NCBI GenBank assembly: GCA_002422125.1
Contig: DITF01000086.1
Span: forward strand, 1-12,145
Direction of reading: 5' to 3'
DNA: 12,145 nucleotides
Source of the DNA: a bacterium UBP17_UBA6191
GTDB taxonomy: Bacteria; Muiribacteriota; UBA6191
Shown here piece after piece: positions 1-6,772 of the stretch. The translations under genes were made by a program, and so were the position numbers. How positions within the stretch are numbered: position 1 is the first letter of the stretch; every line of letters begins with the position of its first letter. The notes under the pieces are model-generated. The model did not search any database, had not been told where the DNA came from, and was given only the letters and a program-made list of their open reading frames with translations.

Positions 1-2
1 TT

Positions 3-77
3 CATCTGTATTCCATCCCCCCAAACTCCAAAATCAAGGAGGAGTACAAAACCAGAAAAAGTGATAAACTTTATTAA
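3..77 (+). CDS. 3' end of a hypothetical protein gene (partial), paralogue of the next gene
   Basis: Only the last 24 codons and a TAA stop (75-77) lie in the window; the start is outside. The residues end in KIKEEYKTRKSDKLY, which are exactly the last 15 residues of the complete gene at 144-1121. Over these codons plus the stop, 46 of 48 nucleotides match, and both differences are silent third-position changes. The nine residues before the shared tail are more diverged (HLYSIPPNS against NLHPLPPNP) but keep the proline-rich character. This marks a tandem duplicate of the downstream gene. The function is unknown. About 66 bp separate its stop from the next start, so the two may be co-transcribed. 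Confidence 0.7.
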   Translation, partial: HLYSIPPNSKIKEEYKTRKSDKLY

Positions 78-143
78 CTTCCGTAGCGGTACCAAGGAGA
101 TCGCCCACAGGGCCCTCCTACAGTTGTCACAGGGAGTGATTTT

Positions 144-1121
144 ATGATTTTTTTAATGCTTATATTTTTAAGTTTCCCTGTATACACCTATGAAGATATG
201 GGCAAGTGGCCTTTTTGCCAGGATCTTTTAAGTGAATACCCGCCAGAGAAGATTCGGGATGATCTGATTGATGATATAAATCTTCAAATTAATGACCCTG
301 GTGAATATATCAATAAAACAATATGGCATACGGATCCTGGGTATCATACGGTTGCATTAAAACGGGCTAAAGACATCGTTAAATGGCCTGCAACGCCAGA
401 AAGTGCGATGCAGCACCCTAGTCATATTGATGGCATAATAATTGAGTCTGCGTCCTGCATTGCGGGAATGGTTACTTTACATAATATTCCTGCTTATTTT
501 GAAGGCAGAGGATTTGATCGTATTTCGGTCAGGTTGAATTTGGTACAAAAGGATATCTTTAGTACTCGCCCAGAGTATCTCGAATATCTTTGGAGCATTC
601 GCAACGAGAACTGGAATTGGGGAACAAGTCATCGAGTTATCCCTGTACGCTTAATGCAAGCAGGCTTAGAAGACAAAAAGTTTTTTGATTTTGTTTCCCC
701 AGGAATCCGCAGCAGTTACCCTCACTACATTCCCATGCTGGAGTTTTTTCAGAGAAGCACGGGGTTAAATCATGAGACTCTGAGACAAGCATTAAAACAC
801 GAGGACTATTATGTATTTGAGTGGGCCGTGAAAAAGATTTCATCCCAACATATTACTGATCTTTATACAGAGTTAGCGGATGCAATTAATCAATTAATTC
901 GGATAACGGGTCGAACAATACCGGATAAATCCGAGATGAGGAAAGGAAAGCTGCGCTTGTTCACTCAGTACAGACATTTGCCCTTCGAGGATGAAGTCCT
1001 CGTCTATGAATATACCCCTCACCATCTTCATCCACCTCCTGCCTGGAATCTTCATCCTCTACCTCCCAATCCCAAAATCAAGGAGGAGTACAAAACCAGG
1101 AAGAGTGATAAACTTTATTAA
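144..1121 (+). CDS. Hypothetical secreted protein with His/Pro-rich C-terminal tail (tandem paralogue)
   Basis: This is a 325-residue protein that I do not recognise. It starts at ATG 144 behind AGGGAG about 7 nt upstream; an in-frame TAG at 84-86 and the lack of other start codons rule out a longer form. Residues 1-15 (MIFLMLIFLSFPVYT) are hydrophobic and look like a short export signal, although the usual basic residues before the hydrophobic core are missing. The body is rich in Trp, Tyr and His, with one Cys near residue 25 and one near 105, and shows no catalytic motif I can name. The last 40 residues change character: a His/Pro-rich stretch (HHLHPPP, then NLHPLPP) followed by a charged tail KIKEEYKTRKSDKLY shared with the truncated gene upstream. 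It converges on the polyamine operon. A periplasmic or surface location is inferred from the signal only. Confidence 0.8.
   Translation: MIFLMLIFLSFPVYTYEDMGKWPFCQDLLSEYPPEKIRDDLIDDINLQINDPGEYINKTIWHTDPGYHTVALKRAKDIVKWPATPESAMQHPSHIDGIIIESASCIAGMVTLHNIPAYFEGRGFDRISVRLNLVQKDIFSTRPEYLEYLWSIRNENWNWGTSHRVIPVRLMQAGLEDKKFFDFVSPGIRSSYPHYIPMLEFFQRSTGLNHETLRQALKHEDYYVFEWAVKKISSQHITDLYTELADAINQLIRITGRTIPDKSEMRKGKLRLFTQYRHLPFEDEVLVYEYTPHHLHPPPAWNLHPLPPNPKIKEEYKTRKSDKLY
1045..1121 (+). repeat. Second copy of the paralogous 3' end (matches 1-77)
   Basis: Aligned at a constant offset of 1044 bp, the last 48 bases of this gene (1074-1121) match bases 30-77 at 46 of 48 positions, including the stop codon. 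Identity falls off upstream of this block and is weak downstream of the stop. The block is therefore a conserved coding tail in tandem genes, not an independent mobile repeat. Confidence 0.75.
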
Positions 1122-1188
1122 TTTCTAAGCGCCGGGCCATGGTCTATGTTCGGTACAAGATTTAGCGAGGGGGGCAGAAGCCAAGAGT

Positions 1189-2199
1189 TTACTGAACCTT
1201 CAGCTCTTCCCAGTATCTTTCATAAAGAAACACGGCTTCGCCGATGTCTGAAAGGATTTCCATTTTCTCAATGACGGAATCGGTAGGATATATGGTGGTG
1301 TTAAGGCGAATGGAATCATTCTGCATGGCCTGAGCAGCTTTATTGGGGCTGGCATAGCCAACCGAATCCGAAATCATTTTGGATATTTCAGGACGCATTA
1401 AAAAATTGAGAAATTCGTGGGCCTCGTCCTTATTTTTAGCCCGTCTTGGAATGACAACGCTATCTACCCATAGGGTTGCTCCCTCTTCAGGGTACACATA
1501 CACTAAATCAGCATCAACTCCAGAAGCCTTGTAAGCGTCTCCGTTAAATGTCAGGCCCAAGACAACCTCACGAGTCAGAAATATCTGCCGTGGGGATTCC
1601 GAATTAAAAATCCTGATGTTTTTCATCAAGTCTTTTAAATGTAAAAATGCCTCTTTAATTTCTTTGGGATTGGTGGAGTTGGCAGAATAGCCTAAAGATT
1701 TTAGGGAAACGGCAAAGGCTTCTCTCATGTCATCAAGCATTAAGACAGAATTCTTAAACTCTGGTCTCCACAAGTCCTTAAAGGCTACAATTTCTGAGGC
1801 CACCGAACCCTTATGGTAAAGAATGGCCGAATTACCCCACAGATAAGGCAGACTAAAACGGTTGTCTTGATCATAAGCGTGGCCCATGAGTCGCGAATCC
1901 AGATGGGCCATGTTGGGAAGTTTTTCTTTCTCAAGTGGATGGAGCATGTTTTGTGAAATCATCTTTTCCACAAAATAAGTGGAGGGAAACACCAGATCAT
2001 AACCACCAGAGTTTAGAATTTTTAACTTGGTGTAAAGAATTTCGTTGGAATCATAAGTCGATAATTTAACCTTGATTCCAGTTTCTTTTTCAAACTGTTC
2101 GATGGCTTCTCTAGGAATATATTCTGACCAATTGTAAACATAAACGATTCGGGAAAATGTCGGAGCCAGAAATAGTATAAACAAGAGGATACGAATCAT
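1189..2199 (-). CDS. potD: Spermidine/putrescine ABC transporter, periplasmic binding protein PotD
   Basis: The product (336 aa; E. coli PotD is 348) captures polyamines in the periplasm and delivers them to PotBC. Residues 1-16 are a signal peptide with no lipobox cysteine. It aligns closely with E. coli PotD: NWSEYIP near residue 23 (NWTEYVP in E. coli), FPSTYFVEKM near 71, DDMREAF at 156-162, LWVDS at 243-247 and GYASPN at 281-286. Polyamine-contacting positions W24, S73, Y75, D157, E160, W244, D246 and Y282 are kept. Two differ: E. coli Trp229 is Phe218 and Gln327 is Leu316, and Thr35 is conservatively Ser25. Substrate preference may thus be shifted. The ATG overlaps the potC stop as ATGA, implying translational coupling. 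It is the last gene of the unit. Confidence 0.93.
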   Translation of the reverse strand: MIRILLFILFLAPTFSRIVYVYNWSEYIPREAIEQFEKETGIKVKLSTYDSNEILYTKLKILNSGGYDLVFPSTYFVEKMISQNMLHPLEKEKLPNMAHLDSRLMGHAYDQDNRFSLPYLWGNSAILYHKGSVASEIVAFKDLWRPEFKNSVLMLDDMREAFAVSLKSLGYSANSTNPKEIKEAFLHLKDLMKNIRIFNSESPRQIFLTREVVLGLTFNGDAYKASGVDADLVYVYPEEGATLWVDSVVIPRRAKNKDEAHEFLNFLMRPEISKMISDSVGYASPNKAAQAMQNDSIRLNTTIYPTDSVIEKMEILSDIGEAVFLYERYWEELKVQ

Positions 2200-2963
2200 T
2201 CTTCATCCCCCACCAGTTTTCTGGAGGTAAACACAATGGCCATAGTCAGAATAAAAAGGATGGTGCAAAGGGCGTTGATTTCTGGTTTTACACCTAATCT
2301 GACCATGGAATAAATTCTTAGTGGCAAAATCTCAAAATCTGGGCCACTGACAAAAAAGGAGATAATCACATCATCCATGCTCAGAGTAAATGCCAAAAGC
2401 CATCCCGACAAAACCGCAGGCCACAAAAGCGGTAGAATCACTTTATGCAGAGTTTGAAATTCGCTAGCCCCCAGATCAGAGGCAGCCTGAGTCAAATTTT
2501 CATCCAGAGAGGCAATTCGACCCATCACGGTCACAATCACAAATGGGATTCCAAAGGTGATATGTGATAAAAGCAGGGTGAAAAACCCCAGATCCATTTT
2601 TAAGGCCACAAATAAAACCAACAAAGCAATGCCCATTACAACATCGGGGCTCATTAAAAGAGCAAACAAAAGGCCTTGCATGGCTTTTTTTCCCAAAAAC
2701 TGATACCGCTTTAAAGCAATGGCCGCTGCCGTACCAATGATGGTCGCTCCCGAAGCCGCAAGAAAGGCCAACAAAAATGAATTGAAGGTGATTTCCAGTA
2801 AATCCGAGCTTTTCGCCAGACTACGATACCAGTCCAAAGTAAAACCTTCCCACTGAGTGGAATATGTTCCAGAGTTGAAGGAATAGGCGATTAGAATCAG
2901 AATTGGTGCGTATAAAAACAGCAGGATAAAACTCAGATATGCCTTGCGAATCCACTCCATCAT
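2196..2963 (-). CDS. potC: Spermidine/putrescine ABC transporter permease PotC
   Basis: An inner-membrane permease of 255 residues, close to the usual PotC length, that pairs with PotB to form the polyamine channel. About six hydrophobic segments can be seen (roughly 8-28, 60-85, 96-120, 127-148, 178-195 and 230-247). The EAA loop that docks onto the PotA ATPase is at 159-178, beginning QAASDLGAS and ending VILP. The start ATG overlaps the potB stop by 4 bp (ATGA) and has GAGGA about 9 nt upstream. An immediately following second ATG is an alternative start. The stop in turn overlaps the potD start, so potB, potC and potD are probably translationally coupled. Confidence 0.93.
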   Translation of the reverse strand: MMEWIRKAYLSFILLFLYAPILILIAYSFNSGTYSTQWEGFTLDWYRSLAKSSDLLEITFNSFLLAFLAASGATIIGTAAAIALKRYQFLGKKAMQGLLFALLMSPDVVMGIALLVLFVALKMDLGFFTLLLSHITFGIPFVIVTVMGRIASLDENLTQAASDLGASEFQTLHKVILPLLWPAVLSGWLLAFTLSMDDVIISFFVSGPDFEILPLRIYSMVRLGVKPEINALCTILFILTMAIVFTSRKLVGDEE

Positions 2964-3799
2964 GCTTTTGTTTCCTCGGGTGAGACCCGTGACTTAACCC
3001 AGAAATAGAGCCAAATTCCCGCCCCCATCAGCAAACACAGAAATACACTGATTGCTGCTCCAAACGGCCAATTTCTGGCGGCCAGAAACTGATTTTTAAT
3101 AAAAGACCCCACCACCAGACTTTTGGCCCCGCCTAAAATATCGGGAATGTAAAAAAGGCCCATGGCAGGTAAAAAAACCAGCATGGAACCGGCAATAATT
3201 CCTGGTAAAGTCAGAGGCAGGGTTACTTTGACAAAAGTTTGCCAAGGGCTAGCTCCTAAATCTGATGCAGCTTGTAAATACTGCCTATCAAGCTTTTCAA
3301 CCGCTGAATACAGAGGCAGAATCATAAAGGGAAGCAGGGTGTAAACCATACCAATGTAAACGGCCCACTCTGTGTAAAGAATTTCCATGGGCTGGGATAT
3401 AATCCCAAGTTTTAAAAGGATGGTGTTTAGAAGCCCATTTGTTCTTAAAATTAGCATGGTGGCGTAGGTGCGAATCAAAGAGCTTGTCCAAAAGGGAATG
3501 ATGACCAGAATCATGAGGTAGCTTCGGGCCGCTTTCCCATAACTAGCCATAAAATAGGCAAAGGGATAACCTAGAAGCAAACAAAAAATTGTAGTAACAA
3601 CTGCCAGAATCAAGGACTTAAAAAAGACGGTGAAATAGATGGGATCAAATAACCGGATATAATTTTCCAGTGTAAATCCAGGCACAAAAAACTCAGAAAC
3701 CCCACGATGAAAAAAACTGACCACAAACAGCATCATCAAAGGGAGAAGGGCAAAAATACCAAGCCAGCCCCAAGACAAACCAACCAGAATCTTACGCAT
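2960..3799 (-). CDS. potB: Spermidine/putrescine ABC transporter permease PotB
   Basis: Inner-membrane permease, 279 residues from the chosen start MRKILVGL, matching the family's usual length of about 275-285. It resembles E. coli PotB throughout: FTLENYIRLFDP, IPFWTSSLIRTY, YTLLPFMILPLYS, and the EAA loop QAASDLGASPWQTF near residue 176. The following LPAMGLFYIPDILGGAK stretch is PotB-typical. The frame is open to an earlier ATG at 3823, adding eight residues. I prefer 3799 because GGGAGG lies about 12 nt upstream and no good ribosome binding site precedes 3823. From 3799 the gene overlaps the end of potA by 8 bp. Confidence 0.9.
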   Translation of the reverse strand: MRKILVGLSWGWLGIFALLPLMMLFVVSFFHRGVSEFFVPGFTLENYIRLFDPIYFTVFFKSLILAVVTTIFCLLLGYPFAYFMASYGKAARSYLMILVIIPFWTSSLIRTYATMLILRTNGLLNTILLKLGIISQPMEILYTEWAVYIGMVYTLLPFMILPLYSAVEKLDRQYLQAASDLGASPWQTFVKVTLPLTLPGIIAGSMLVFLPAMGLFYIPDILGGAKSLVVGSFIKNQFLAARNWPFGAAISVFLCLLMGAGIWLYFWVKSRVSPEETKA

Positions 3800-4886
3800 C
3801 TTCGAGCAGTACCTCCCAACCATCTACCCAGGTGACAAACACGGCCTGCCCTACCTTGTAACCAAGGGCATCGGAATCCTCATTGTAAAACTCTGTGGCC
3901 TGAATCACATGTCCAGATTTTAAGCGAATACACAGATCAATCACAGTTCCCCGATACAGGATGTGCTCGACTAAGCCTTCAAACGAAAAAGCCTCGGTAA
4001 TATCTTTAGAAAACCTCTCCACCCGCAAATCCTCGGGTCGAACCAGGATTTTTAACTTAGAACCTGGTTTAGCCTTGGTTTTTGTGTCCTTCAGATGAAT
4101 TTTTTGCCCCTCAGTTTCAAGAGCAATACCCTTTTCTGAGTGATCCACCACCAAAGCATCAAAAAATGTAGCTTCGCCAATAAAATTAGCCACAACCAGA
4201 TTGGCCGGGTTTTCATAAATCTCAGTCGGAGTCCCAATCTGCTGTATAACTCCCTTGTGCATTAAGACAATTCGATCCGACATGGACAGGGCTTCTTCCT
4301 GATCATGGGTCACAAACACAAAAGTTATCCCAAGTTGTCTTTGCAAGTGTTTTAACTCAACCTGCATCTGTTTTCTGAGTTTATAATCAAGAGCAGATAA
4401 GCTTTCGTCCAAAAGCAGAACTGATGGTTTGTTAATGACGGCTCGAGCAATGGCTATTCTTTGCTGCTGTCCACCGGAAAGCTGGTTAGGGCGACGATCG
4501 GCTAGATGTATTAGCTGGACCATTTCCAAAGCCTTTTTTACATCTTCGCGAATCTGATCCTCGGGCACACCTCGTAAGCGAGGCCCAAAGGCCACATTAT
4601 CAAAAATGCTCATGTGGGGGAACAGTGCATAGGATTGAAAAACCGTGTTGACTTCTCGTTTTTCAGGAGGTTCCTGATTTACCACCCTGCCATTCAAGCG
4701 AATTTCACCGGAGGTAGGAAACTCAAAGCCCGCCACCAGTTTTAAAATAGTGGTTTTCCCGCAACCCGATGGGCCCAGAAGGGTTAAAAATTCGCCTTTT
4801 TTGATTTCAAGATCCACACCATTTAAAATGGATAGATCCCCGTATTTTTTGGTGACCCCATGTAAACTGACTACAATTTCGCTCAT
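3792..4886 (-). CDS. potA: Spermidine/putrescine ABC transporter ATPase PotA
   Basis: The cytoplasmic ATPase (364 aa) that powers polyamine import through PotBC. All nucleotide-binding motifs are intact: Walker A GPSGCGKTT (38-46), Q-loop Q84, signature LSGGQ (136-140), Walker B VLLLDE (156-161) and the switch histidine in THDQEEA (H194). The run LLLDESLSALDYKLRKQMQ is characteristic of PotA rather than of sugar-importer ATPases. The C-terminal part, from about residue 240, matches the regulatory TOBE region. The gene begins 11 bp after the aspartase stop. The ATG is preceded by a C-rich stretch with no Shine-Dalgarno match, so translation probably depends on ribosomes finishing the upstream gene. 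Its 3' end overlaps potB. Confidence 0.94.
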   Translation of the reverse strand: MSEIVVSLHGVTKKYGDLSILNGVDLEIKKGEFLTLLGPSGCGKTTILKLVAGFEFPTSGEIRLNGRVVNQEPPEKREVNTVFQSYALFPHMSIFDNVAFGPRLRGVPEDQIREDVKKALEMVQLIHLADRRPNQLSGGQQQRIAIARAVINKPSVLLLDESLSALDYKLRKQMQVELKHLQRQLGITFVFVTHDQEEALSMSDRIVLMHKGVIQQIGTPTEIYENPANLVVANFIGEATFFDALVVDHSEKGIALETEGQKIHLKDTKTKAKPGSKLKILVRPEDLRVERFSKDITEAFSFEGLVEHILYRGTVIDLCIRLKSGHVIQATEFYNEDSDALGYKVGQAVFVTWVDGWEVLLEDA

Positions 4887-4897
4887 GGGGCGGTATT

Positions 4898-6772
4898 TTA
4901 CTCTAAAACTCTCTTAAGTGGTACTGGATTTACCATCCGCTCTGGGGATAATATTTCCTGAAGCTCAGATTCCGGTAAAAGTCCCCTCTCTAAAACCAGT
5001 TCATAAAGGCCTTTACCCGTGACTTGTGCTTCCTTGGCAAGTTTGGAACAGGTTTCATAACCCAAGACGGGAACCAAAGCCGTTACTATTCCAATACTTT
5101 TTCTGACAAACTCGCGGCAGACTGCTTCATTGGCCACAATTCCCTCAACACAGCGTTTCCGTAAGGTACTCATGCCCCCGATTAACATCTCCATGGACTC
5201 AAGAATACTCTGGGCAATCACTGGCTCCATGACATTTAATTCCAACTGTCCCGCCTCCGATGCCAGAGTCACAGTCAAATCATTGCCAATCACCTTAAAG
5301 GCTATCTGGTTTACTACCTCTGGAATCACTGGGTTCACCTTGCCGGGCATGATCGAAGAACCTGGCTGCATTTCCGGCAAACTGATTTCATTCAATCCTG
5401 CCCTTGGCCCAGAAGACAATAATCGCAAATCATTGCATATCTTGGATAGTTTGACCCCAAGCCTTCTTAGAGCATTGGAGTATTCCAGAAATGAGCCAGT
5501 ATCCTGGGTATTGGCGACAAGATTAGGGGCCAAGACAAACTCATACCCGCTGATATCTCTAAGCGCTTGTACCGCAAACTTGGGGTAATCCGGATCTGCA
5601 TTAATGCCTGTGCCTATGGCCGTACCGCCTAAATTTATCGATAAAAACTGCCTTGAGCTTCGATGCAAGCCATCAATTTCATCCTGAAGATTTTGGGCCC
5701 AGGCCGAAAAGGTCTGGCCCAGAGTCATGGGAACTGCATCCTGTAATTGGGTTCTACCCATCTTCACAATATGCGAAAATTCCACTGCCTTTTGCGAAAA
5801 TGCATCTATCAGTTTTTGCAGATCCTTGATTACAATTTTGTTGTAATTCAGGATTGCCAGCTTTAGAGCCGTGGGATACACATCATTGGTAGACTGGGAC
5901 AAATTCACATGATTATTGGGATGACAATAGTCATACTCACCCCGACTTTTTCCCAATATCTCCAAAGCACGATTGGCAATGACCTCATTGGCATTCATAT
6001 TTGTACTGGTACCAGCTCCTCCCTGAATCAAATCCACCACAAAGTGTGTGTGCCACTTTCCATCTAAAATTTCCTGACAAGTTGTTTCTATAGCATTGGC
6101 GATAGATGTGGGAAGCATCTGTATTTTATGGTTGGCTCTGGCCGCAGCCTGCTTTACCATAGCCATTGCATGGATCAATCTCGGATAATGCCGAATCGGG
6201 ACTCCACTGATACTAAAATTTTCCAAAGCTCTTAAGGTCTGAATCCCGTAATAATGTTCCTCAGAAACATCCCTCTCACCCAAAAAATCATGTTCGCGGC
6301 GAGTTTTCCCTGACAAATAACGAGAAGCAGTATCACTAAAGGGGGCCGTGGCTGCCGTTCTGCCAAGAATCAGCTTACTTACCCTTTTTAAAAGCGTCAG
6401 ATACGATTTTGGATGTTGCAAAGAAAACTCCTGCAAAGCCGAGACGGAGGCTCTCCATAACACAGTGGGCTGTACCACTCTGGCTGAGGTCGAATGAGGA
6501 ACATCATCAAATAAACAGCTCTCTCCAAATATATCCTGATCGCGAAAGGTAATCATACTGATTTCCCTTCCGGCCGGAAGTCTGCGTAAAATCTCTACTT
6601 CTCCGCTTTCAATCACAAAAAAATATTGCCTCGGATCCCCTTCCTCAAACAGGATTTGCTCCTTTTGAGCTTCCACTCTCACAAAATACGCGGCTGTTTT
6701 CTCTAAGCACTCCGAATCGAGTTCACTAAACAAAGGTACTTTACTTAAAATAATCTCAGCACTGGTATTCAT
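4898..6772 (-). CDS. aspA: Aspartate ammonia-lyase with N-terminal cyclic-nucleotide-binding-like domain
   Basis: Aspartase converts L-aspartate to fumarate and ammonia in the cytoplasm. The product is 624 residues, against about 470 for ordinary aspartases. Residues 157-624 form a complete enzyme: REHDFLGERDV, YYGIQTLRALENF, QGGAGTSTNMNANEV, MGRTQLQDAVPMTLGQ, and the catalytic loop GSSIMPGKVNPVIPE (about 471-485). The extra N-terminal 135 residues fold-match a CAP effector domain (VPLFSELD, ILFEEGDP, FFVIESGEVEIL, IFGES). The phosphate-binding cassette carries PHS where PRS/PRT is usual, so cyclic nucleotide binding is uncertain. I chose ATG 6772, with AGGAG about 5-6 nt upstream, over an in-frame GTG at 6796 without such a site. 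It overlaps the aminopeptidase gene by 17 bp. Confidence 0.92.
   Translation of the reverse strand: MNTSAEIILSKVPLFSELDSECLEKTAAYFVRVEAQKEQILFEEGDPRQYFFVIESGEVEILRRLPAGREISMITFRDQDIFGESCLFDDVPHSTSARVVQPTVLWRASVSALQEFSLQHPKSYLTLLKRVSKLILGRTAATAPFSDTASRYLSGKTRREHDFLGERDVSEEHYYGIQTLRALENFSISGVPIRHYPRLIHAMAMVKQAAARANHKIQMLPTSIANAIETTCQEILDGKWHTHFVVDLIQGGAGTSTNMNANEVIANRALEILGKSRGEYDYCHPNNHVNLSQSTNDVYPTALKLAILNYNKIVIKDLQKLIDAFSQKAVEFSHIVKMGRTQLQDAVPMTLGQTFSAWAQNLQDEIDGLHRSSRQFLSINLGGTAIGTGINADPDYPKFAVQALRDISGYEFVLAPNLVANTQDTGSFLEYSNALRRLGVKLSKICNDLRLLSSGPRAGLNEISLPEMQPGSSIMPGKVNPVIPEVVNQIAFKVIGNDLTVTLASEAGQLELNVMEPVIAQSILESMEMLIGGMSTLRKRCVEGIVANEAVCREFVRKSIGIVTALVPVLGYETCSKLAKEAQVTGKGLYELVLERGLLPESELQEILSPERMVNPVPLKRVLE

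Noticed and set aside
1024..1071. Imperfect 24-bp tandem repeat (ATCTTCATCC units) in the 3' part of the secreted-protein gene.
   Set aside because: It encodes the His/Pro-rich stretch with only about two loosely matching units and is explained by low-complexity coding sequence.
1122..1188. A terminator between the convergent secreted-protein gene and potD.
   Set aside because: No stem with a following T-run could be found on either strand; the short GGCCATGG palindrome is too small.
5130..5588. A 152-codon plus-strand open frame inside the aspartase gene.
   Set aside because: It is antisense to a strongly conserved enzyme region and its translation resembles no protein family, so it is a shadow frame.
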